Notes under the pieces: generated by a model
The model's database searches: none
The model's input: only the letters and a program-made list of their open reading frames with translations
What the model was told of the DNA's origin: nothing
From: Vibrio furnissii CIP 102972
GTDB taxonomy: Bacteria > Pseudomonadota > Gammaproteobacteria > Enterobacterales > Vibrionaceae
Assembly: GCF_000176175.1 (NCBI RefSeq)
Contig: NZ_ACZP01000013.1
Location: 1,195,695 to 1,259,694 of the forward strand
DNA length: 64,000 nucleotides
Direction of reading: 5' to 3'
In this document: positions 17,856-23,921 of the stretch, in pieces
Layout: every line of letters begins with the position of its first letter
Position numbering within the stretch: position 1 is the first letter of the stretch
Position numbers and translations under genes: made by a program

Positions 17856-17878
17856 GCAGGAAACACAGTAAAATGGTA

Positions 17879-17906
17879 AAACGCGGCAATGGCCGCGTTT
17901 TTCTTT
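17879..17906. terminator. Bidirectional terminator between lipid operon and fpr
   Basis: A 9-bp stem, AAACGCGGC (17879-17887) and GCCGCGTTT (17892-17900), with a 4-base loop runs into TTCTTT on the + strand. The A-rich left flank gives a T run on the - strand, so it can end both convergent transcripts. Confidence 0.85.
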
Positions 17907-18663
17907 ACCAGTAACGTTCGTGAATGTAGTTCCCACCCGTCGCCTGACGAAATGGCGGCAACCCTTTGTCGCGCAAGGTACTGGCGGTGTCTTTGATCAT
18001 CTCCGGATTACCACACATCATCACAAAGCTGCGTTCTGGCGCCAACTCTAACTCACTTACGGTTTGCAGCTCACCTGAATCAATCAGGGCCGGAATACGT
18101 CCGCTCATCGCATCGTCTACCGCTTCACGGCTCACCACGCTGTGATAACGCAACCGCCCCTGATACTGTTCCACCAGCGTTTGAATCGCTTCGCGATATA
18201 CGCGGTCACGGTCATAACGCACGCCGTGCACCAATACGATATTCGGTTGGGTCAGGCGCTGATCCGCGAGCAGCGACAGAAATGGGCCAATCCCCGTCCC
18301 GGTTGCCAATAACCATAGATCTTGTGTGAACTCAGGAATCGACGGCTGAATCAGATCGCCGTAGGCCGAATCGCCCATCCATACGGTGTCACCGGCGCGC
18401 AGTGATTGCAGGCGCGGCGAGAGCTTGCCTTGTGGATGCGCCACAATCAAAAATTCATGTTCATCCGTTTGAGCCTCTGGCGCATTCACCAACGAATAGG
18501 CGCGACTCACGAGGTTTCCCTCCTCATCACTTAACCCCAATTTGGTAAATTGCCCTGCAGCAAATGGCAACGCAGCGCCGCGAACGCGCAACGAAAACTG
18601 CTCTGGCGTCCAGTCGATACGTTCGATCACGTGTACGGGGTTAAACCCTGCGAATTGACTCAT
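17905..18663 (-). CDS. fpr: Ferredoxin/flavodoxin-NADP+ reductase
   Basis: The 252-residue flavoprotein moves electrons between NADPH and ferredoxin or flavodoxin in the cytoplasm. Visible motifs are the FAD-binding SRAYSLVNAP (RxYS), the NADP-binding LATGTGIGPFLSLL, VMMCGNPEMI, and the bacterial Fpr C-terminus GGNYIHERYW. The start at 18663 has GAGGAG directly upstream. It is monocistronic. The upstream stretch (18700-18750) is AT-rich with partly repeated CTTANTTAAGTNA words, possibly operators, but no regulator can be named. Confidence 0.93.
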   Translation of the reverse strand: MSQFAGFNPVHVIERIDWTPEQFSLRVRGAALPFAAGQFTKLGLSDEEGNLVSRAYSLVNAPEAQTDEHEFLIVAHPQGKLSPRLQSLRAGDTVWMGDSAYGDLIQPSIPEFTQDLWLLATGTGIGPFLSLLADQRLTQPNIVLVHGVRYDRDRVYREAIQTLVEQYQGRLRYHSVVSREAVDDAMSGRIPALIDSGELQTVSELELAPERSFVMMCGNPEMIKDTASTLRDKGLPPFRQATGGNYIHERYW

Positions 18664-18836
18664 GACGTTTCTCCTCACCGATTATCTTTGAGTGACGTTA
18701 CGCCCCTTCACTCATTAAGTAAAGTTTTTGCCTTACTTATTAAGTTAATATTTTGTTAACGCACTCACCGACAACTCTATGCGATGACAGCTAGAATAAT
18801 TAGTCTAATCACAGCCCAAACAAGGAATAAAAGAAG

Positions 18837-19271
18837 ATGGAAAACTTACTGCAGGACTTTCCAGTCGTGACCGAAATCCCGGTGGCATGGGGCGAAATGG
18901 ATGCCTTACAGCACGTCAATAACGTGGTCTATTTCCGTTATTTTGAAACCGCGCGCATCGATTATTTTCGTCATATTCAGTTGATGGAAGACATCGCAAT
19001 CACGCAAATAGGGCCCGTGCTGAGCGAAACACAATGTCGCTACAAAATCCCGGTGACTTTTCCTGACACGCTGCTGGTCGGCTCACGGGTGAGCAATGTG
19101 CAGGCGGACCGTTTCTCGATGGAATACCAAGTCGTGAGTAAAAAGCTCGGCAAAGTGACCACCACCGGCAGTGCCACCGTGGTGATGTTTGATTTTAAAA
19201 ACGGCACCAAAGCCAAACTGTCAGAGCGTATTCTCGACGCCATTCAAACCCTTCAGGATCTGCCTTCCTGA
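18837..19271 (+). CDS. Hotdog-fold acyl-CoA thioesterase (4HBT/YbgC family)
   Basis: The 144-residue product has the 4-hydroxybenzoyl-CoA thioesterase fold with the active-site loop WGEMDALQHVNNVVYFRYFE, in which the Asp after Met is the catalytic residue. It hydrolyses some acyl-CoA; the exact substrate is unknown. It starts after AGGAATAAAAGAAG. It is not next to tol-pal genes, so it is not the classical ybgC. Confidence 0.88.
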   Translation: MENLLQDFPVVTEIPVAWGEMDALQHVNNVVYFRYFETARIDYFRHIQLMEDIAITQIGPVLSETQCRYKIPVTFPDTLLVGSRVSNVQADRFSMEYQVVSKKLGKVTTTGSATVVMFDFKNGTKAKLSERILDAIQTLQDLPS

Positions 19272-19354
19272 TACGGTTCGACACCTACCTGCAGGCTGCT
19301 AGCCACAAGGCAGCCTGAAATACTGCATTCGTGCCGATGTGAGCCATGGCGGCA

Positions 19355-19482
19355 TATACCCAAACAACTTGGAGTTGCAGGTAGGCGGCAAATGAGTGAG
19401 TCCCCATGAGCATAGATACGCTATGTGATTGGGGTGAATGAATGCAGCCAACACCGCTGCAGCTTCAAGTAGGAAGGGTATA
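19355..19482. repeat. ERIC-type intergenic repeat
   Basis: This 128-base imperfect palindrome begins TATACC and ends GGGTATA. It contains a central stem built on CATAG...CTATG and flanking TCCCCAT/ATTGGGGTGA words, followed by AACACCGCTGCAGCTTCAAG. This is the layout and length of the enterobacterial repetitive intergenic consensus element known from enterobacteria and vibrios. It lies between two + strand genes. Confidence 0.88.
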
Positions 19483-19590
19483 GTGACTATAACTAAATCT
19501 CATGTTGCCAGCGTGTGAATCGTATTGCGCATTCGCGCGGCTGCGCTTATTGTTTGGCCTTTGTCGTCCTCTTTTCATTTGGAGCCCTTC

Positions 19591-20211
19591 ATGAACACCG
19601 CACTTCTGGGCATGTTTATTCCCACCTTCTTTTTGGTCTCAATCACGCCGGGCATGTGCATGACACTGGCCCTGACTCTTGGCATGAGTATCGGCTACAA
19701 ACGCACGCTATGGATGATGATTGGCGAGTTGATTGGCGTAGCATTGGTTGCCGTCGCGGCTGTGGTGGGAATTGCAGCCGTCATGCTCAATTACCCGTGG
19801 CTGTTTACGGCCTTTAAAACCGTCGGTGCCTGCTATCTGTTTTACCTCGGTGTACAAATGTGGCGCTCAAAAGGCAAATTGGCGCTCACTTCCGAGTCCG
19901 ACACGCACTATCAGGGCAGCGATTGGGGCTTAATTGTTCAGGGCTTTGTCACCGCGATCGCCAACCCGAAAGGCTGGGCGTTTATGATCTCGTTGCTACC
20001 GCCATTTATCGACCAATCGACCAGCCTGACACCACAATTAATTTTCCTGGTGTCGATCATCATGGTGTCCGAATTTGTGTGTATGACGCTCTACGCCACT
20101 GGCGGTAAAGGGTTAAAACGCGCCTTGGGCAAATCGCAAAATGTTCGCGTGATGAATCGCGTTTCCGGTTCCCTGATGATGGCCGTAGGCATTTGGCTGT
20201 TTGTCAGCTAA
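19591..20211 (+). CDS. LysE/RhtB-family amino-acid exporter
   Basis: The 206-residue product has about six membrane helices and the family pattern: an N-terminal FFLVSITPGMCMTLALTLGM, the GACYLFYLGVQMWRS loop and GFVTAIANPKGWAFMISLLP. These inner-membrane exporters expel amino acids or homoserine lactones; the substrate cannot be deduced here. The start at 19591 has GGAG upstream. A terminator follows at 20253. Confidence 0.9.
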   Translation: MNTALLGMFIPTFFLVSITPGMCMTLALTLGMSIGYKRTLWMMIGELIGVALVAVAAVVGIAAVMLNYPWLFTAFKTVGACYLFYLGVQMWRSKGKLALTSESDTHYQGSDWGLIVQGFVTAIANPKGWAFMISLLPPFIDQSTSLTPQLIFLVSIIMVSEFVCMTLYATGGKGLKRALGKSQNVRVMNRVSGSLMMAVGIWLFVS

Positions 20212-20252
20212 ACGTTGTGAGTTAAACAGCCTTTATAATTTATGACCTATCG

Positions 20253-20276
20253 AAGCGGCCTTGCGCCGCTTTCTTT
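20253..20276 (+). terminator. Intrinsic terminator of the LysE-family gene
   Basis: Stem AAGCGGC (20253-20259) and GCCGCTT (20265-20271) with a 5-base loop is followed by TCTTT. Confidence 0.75.
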
Positions 20277-20433
20277 ACATGACTTTACACATCAAAAATA
20301 CTCATTAAATTCAATCATTAATGTAAAAGTTAGCACTCGAGAGAAAACCCTATTGGTTCATTTGGTGTTTACAGCGGAATTCAAGCGCGTATATTTATGA
20401 GCTATAACATCAAATAAACCAAAAGGTAATGAA

Positions 20434-21156
20434 ATGACTATCTATACCTACTCGCGCTTCTCGCCACGCAACCCAGATTTCCAGCAAGATATGGAAGCGC
20501 TCAAAGCGGCCTTCCCCGACGCCACACACATTGAAGATTCCGCTCGCGGCCGTATGCCAGCCATGGAACGCCCAGACTTTGTTGCCTTAGTCGACACACT
20601 GCAAAGCGGCGACACACTGGCCGTCAACTGGCTGAGCAGCATCAGCAAAGATTTCCAGCAGTGCCAACACGTATTGCAACTGCTGATGGAGAAAAACATC
20701 ACGCTCAAAACTACCAAACCCGCCATGACGGTGGCTCCGGGCAGCGAAACCGCCGCCGCGATTGCACTGGTGCTGGAAGGGTATGGACAAGCGGACACGC
20801 GCCATCGCTTACACGCCGCAGAAATGGGCCGCCGCGCCCTGCGCGAAGATGACCGCGCGTGGAAAGAGAAATTCCGCGGCCGCCCGGCCAACAAAGAGAA
20901 ACACATGAAAATCGCAGGCCTGCTGCTAGAAGGCAAAACACTGGAAGAAGTCGCACAAATCTGCGATTGCAGCCTGTCGACCGTGAAACGCGTCAAAAGC
21001 CGCGTCAGCGAACACGATGACGAAGGCGCACTGCGTCGCCGCGGTCATGGCCGCCACGCCCACCACCGTCATGTGATGCATCGCGGCGATCACCGTGGCG
21101 AAGGTCGTGGTGAAGGTCGTCGACACCGAGGCCGCCCAACGGACAGCGAAACATAA
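20434..21156 (+). CDS. Serine-recombinase-like protein with Arg/His-rich tail, probably not catalytic
   Basis: The 240-residue product resembles the resolvase/invertase family. The N-terminal domain (about 1-135) begins MTIYTYSRFSP, keeping Arg8 and the nucleophile position Ser10. The usual DRLxR block after SGDTLAVNWL reads SSISKD, so key active-site arginines seem lost. A Hin-type helix-turn-helix follows at about 150-190 (GRPANKEKHMKIAGLL, LEEVAQICDCSLSTVKRVKS). The last 45 residues form a very basic Arg/His/Gly tail (RRRGHGRHAHHRHVMHR and a GEGRGEGRRHRGRP end). It stands alone between chromosomal genes with no recombination sites seen nearby, and has its own ribosome-binding site and terminator. 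It may now be a DNA-binding regulator or metal-binding protein (inference). Confidence 0.8.
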   Translation: MTIYTYSRFSPRNPDFQQDMEALKAAFPDATHIEDSARGRMPAMERPDFVALVDTLQSGDTLAVNWLSSISKDFQQCQHVLQLLMEKNITLKTTKPAMTVAPGSETAAAIALVLEGYGQADTRHRLHAAEMGRRALREDDRAWKEKFRGRPANKEKHMKIAGLLLEGKTLEEVAQICDCSLSTVKRVKSRVSEHDDEGALRRRGHGRHAHHRHVMHRGDHRGEGRGEGRRHRGRPTDSET

Positions 21157-21180
21157 GATCCCGACAAACGTCAGGAAACC

Positions 21181-21210
21181 AAACGGCGCCTGATGGTGCC
21201 GTTTTTTATT
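21181..21210 (+). terminator. Intrinsic terminator of the recombinase-like gene
   Basis: AAACGGCGCC (21181-21190) pairs with GGTGCCGTTT (21195-21204) across loop TGAT with one G-T pair, then TTTT. It lies 24 bases past the stop and separates this gene from the convergent acylase gene. Confidence 0.88.
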
Positions 21211-21219
21211 TGAATCAAA

Positions 21220-23502
21220 TCATTCGAAGATGGTACACGAACTCATCCGCAGCGACGCAGTTGCGGTGAACGTTGCCGCGTCGAGTTGCGCTGCGGTAAA
21301 GGGAATGTCGTGCAGTTGTTTATGGGCAAACTGCTGCAACTGCGTTGTTCTGCCCAGAGATTCAACGCCATCCCGCTGGCCGTGGCTGAGGATGCCTTGG
21401 ACGGTGATACCCTGCTCATCCCACGTCGCCAACTGGATATACGCACTGCCAAACAAAATATGCGGAAAACCGTTTTTATCGAGCGGTGCGGGCATTTCGC
21501 CATTGAGGAGCCCTTCTTGATACGAGCCGCCATGCAAGGCGATTTTGGAGTTATCCGCCGTCTCAAACAGCGCCTCGCCCCACGCGGTATCGAGCACAAA
21601 TCCCAACGTGTTCAGCTCATCAACGGCATCGGCCAACGCCTGTGTGATGACCGGTCCATTCGCCTCACGGGTATCCAGTTGAGAGCCCAGTGTCGGATCG
21701 CCACTGTTGGGGACGTTCAACACATTGAGTTGCACCATACGGTTCCAGAATAGATGGAATAACAGCGCGCCTTGGCTGGTCGCATTGTTTTTGCGATCCC
21801 ATCGACTCAGCACTTCGCACGCTTGGCACACCGTGGCGGAAGCAGAAACGCGCCCAACGCTTAAGATCAGATCAAGAAACGTTTCTGCGGCGTAGTTGCG
21901 GTTATCAAAGATGATCGGCAACACCTTGTCTGGCGTGATGGAACCTTCGGCCGTAAGTTCATCCAGTCGGCGCGTTGACATGATCAACCTTGGGTCATAA
22001 CGCAGCCCGGCGGCAATGTGTTTACCCACTTGATACGCCGCTTTATGCTGGCCAAATACCGACGGAAAGTCCGGTTGAACTGTCCCGTATTCAGAAAACT
22101 TATAGCTGTTGTTGGTGTTTTGAATGATACCGCGCGAGATAACCATCGGGTAAAACGACGCTGGCGCCAGCAATGGTCGGCCATCGCTGCCACGCAAAAA
22201 AGCATCGGAGCGCGTACCATCCAGCACATTAAACGCCGATTCCGCATCGCCAACATGGCGCTGGGCCATGGCATCATCATTCAGCGGCGGCACGTTACCC
22301 GCGACCACATAAGCCACCTCGCCGTGGCGGTCGGCCACCACCAACTGGCACAAAATCCCCCGCTGCGATTCGATGGCCGCAACAAAGTCTCGGGTCGACG
22401 TGGTTTTCGCCGCTGCCAGAAACTGATCCAGCCCGCGCGCATTCTGCTCTCCGGGGTTGGTGATGGCATACCAACCTTGCGGTTTACCCGCGCGAGTCGG
22501 CAGGTGATAGAGCACACCCAGTTCTGATTCAAGGAACTCATAATGGCGTGTCGCGATCTCGCCAGAGGCTTCGAGCACCTCAACCGCCACGGCGCGAATC
22601 GATAATAGACGGTTTTCACCATCGACTCGATAGCTCAGTGTATTGCCTGACGTGTGAATCGCCATTTTCTGCAGCACAAACGGCGTCACCGATGCCGCAT
22701 CTAAAATGCTCCACGCCACATCGGCGTTATAGCCAGTCATCGGGAGCGGGAAACCAAGAAATGACGTGCCTGCGACGTCTAGCTCGCCGGGAATGGTCAA
22801 ATGGTATTGATGCATGTAAATGCGTTGCTGATGCGGCGTTCTTTTCCAGGCCGAATGGGGGTTACCAAGCAATATAGCACTGTCTCCGGCGACAACATCG
22901 CCACCAAATGCCCAGGCGTTACTGCCAAATCCACCCTCCACTTCAACCGGTGTCGCATGCGGTGAATCAGCCGTGTCAGGTGCAGATTCCGCACGCCATT
23001 GCTGCGCCGACGAAACAAGGTGCGGGCCAATTTCCACCAGCTCTTTCATAATGCCAAAACGCATCGCAGCCCTCACCACGTCTTGCTCGGTAAAGGTCAC
23101 CAGTGGCTCATCGGCGTGCCAACGCTGTTTCTCCTCTGCTGGCATCTGATCCACATAGTGATTCAATCCGCGCACGTAGCCCTGCACGTACTCACGCGTT
23201 TGCGGGCCGAGTTTTGCCAGTTCATTTTCGACCCACTCAGGCGGCAGACGTAAACGAAACATCAGGTCGGAATTCAAGTTGGTGGTTTTGAGAAAACCGA
23301 TGGTGGAGAAACGCTCTGCACCATAATGTTTTGAGCGCTCCCCCCGCAAGGTGATCACCTGCCCGGAGAGCTCACACAAGCGGTCGCGCGCATGCACGTA
23401 ACCGTAACCAAAACCCAAACTTGCGTAATTCTGCGCTTCGATGTGCGGAACATCATGATCCGTCCAACGAATATTGACCTGATCCCATTCGTGTTGATTC
23501 AT
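21220..23502 (-). CDS. Penicillin-acylase-family (S45) protein without a signal peptide
   Basis: The 760-residue product has the Ntn-hydrolase layout of penicillin G acylase and acyl-homoserine-lactone acylases such as PvdQ. An alpha-chain region with TDHDVPHIEAQNYASLGFGY and YVHARDRL is followed by the processing site GGFGSNAWAFGG, where Ser would become the beta-chain N-terminus (about residue 200). LLGNPHSAW and MTGYNADVAWSI then match the NPH and active-site Asn regions. Known family members are exported, yet no signal peptide is present, and an in-frame TAA lies 9 bases before the alternative GTG start at 23529. The ATG at 23502 is preferred because a Fur-like box ends close upstream. 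A role in siderophore or amide turnover is possible but unproven. Confidence 0.8.
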   Translation of the reverse strand: MNQHEWDQVNIRWTDHDVPHIEAQNYASLGFGYGYVHARDRLCELSGQVITLRGERSKHYGAERFSTIGFLKTTNLNSDLMFRLRLPPEWVENELAKLGPQTREYVQGYVRGLNHYVDQMPAEEKQRWHADEPLVTFTEQDVVRAAMRFGIMKELVEIGPHLVSSAQQWRAESAPDTADSPHATPVEVEGGFGSNAWAFGGDVVAGDSAILLGNPHSAWKRTPHQQRIYMHQYHLTIPGELDVAGTSFLGFPLPMTGYNADVAWSILDAASVTPFVLQKMAIHTSGNTLSYRVDGENRLLSIRAVAVEVLEASGEIATRHYEFLESELGVLYHLPTRAGKPQGWYAITNPGEQNARGLDQFLAAAKTTSTRDFVAAIESQRGILCQLVVADRHGEVAYVVAGNVPPLNDDAMAQRHVGDAESAFNVLDGTRSDAFLRGSDGRPLLAPASFYPMVISRGIIQNTNNSYKFSEYGTVQPDFPSVFGQHKAAYQVGKHIAAGLRYDPRLIMSTRRLDELTAEGSITPDKVLPIIFDNRNYAAETFLDLILSVGRVSASATVCQACEVLSRWDRKNNATSQGALLFHLFWNRMVQLNVLNVPNSGDPTLGSQLDTREANGPVITQALADAVDELNTLGFVLDTAWGEALFETADNSKIALHGGSYQEGLLNGEMPAPLDKNGFPHILFGSAYIQLATWDEQGITVQGILSHGQRDGVESLGRTTQLQQFAHKQLHDIPFTAAQLDAATFTATASLRMSSCTIFE

Positions 23503-23552
23503 ACCGTTAAAGCCTGCCTGTCGTATCACATTGTCTTAGAAAATTTAACGAG

Positions 23553-23571
23553 AATGATAACACATATCATT
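23553..23571 (-). promoter_or_regulatory. Fur box upstream of the acylase-family gene
   Basis: AATGATAACACATATCATT matches the 19-base Fur palindrome AATGATAATNATTATCATT at 15 of 18 defined positions. It lies 51 bases before the ATG at 23502, in the expected promoter region. Iron-dependent repression is inferred. Confidence 0.7.
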
Positions 23572-23657
23572 TGCACAAATTCCCCTGTGCAGATCAACTT
23601 TAAGTGCTTTGTGGGCGGCTTTTCGTTCCAAGGATCGCTTGATGCACGCCATTAGAC

Positions 23658-23798
23658 TCAGCGGTCAGACTCAACCAGAGATGCCAAATAACGCTTACGG
23701 TACTGCAACGGTGTGTCGCCCAAACAATGACGAAAGGAACTGATGAAATAGGTATTGCTGGAAAAACCGATGTTGACAGCGATCGCATCGATAAATGC
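23658..23798 (-). pseudogene. C-terminal fragment of an AraC-family regulator
   Basis: Forty-six codons remain, ending at TGA 23658-23660. They encode the second helix-turn-helix of an AraC/XylS regulator: AIAVNIGFSSNTYFISSFRH followed by GDTPLQYRKRY. The similarity stops abruptly near 23798, where the reverse frame meets sequence read in the opposite direction, so the N-terminal two-thirds or more are gone. No matching 5' portion was found on the far side of the restriction-modification genes. The gene would have been transcribed towards the acylase gene, so it may once have controlled it. Confidence 0.82.
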
Positions 23799-23799
23799 A

Positions 23800-23889
23800 A
23801 AAGTCTTTGAAGTCAATGGAGAGGAGGTGACTATTTGGCATGTGGTTGAAGTACATGTGAGGGAATACGAAAGGCAGATATTAGGATAG
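23800..23889 (+). pseudogene. 3' remnant of an unidentified gene
   Basis: Read on the + strand, this gives 29 codons and a stop (KVFEVNGEEVTIWHVVEVHV then REYERQILG), a composition typical of real protein and unlike its surroundings. It begins where the AraC fragment ends and is followed at once by a hairpin. It is most likely the tail of a gene cut when the segment was rearranged. The family is not recognised. Confidence 0.45.
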
Positions 23890-23911
23890 GCTACAACTTA
23901 TCGTTGTAGCC
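23889..23911. terminator. Stem-loop after hsdR
   Basis: GGCTACAA (23889-23896) and TTGTAGCC (23904-23911) form a perfect 8-bp stem with a 7-base loop, 11 bases past the hsdR stop codon. T runs are weak on both strands. It could end hsdR transcription or that of the opposite gene remnant. Confidence 0.55.
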
Positions 23912-23921
23912 TTGCCCATGC

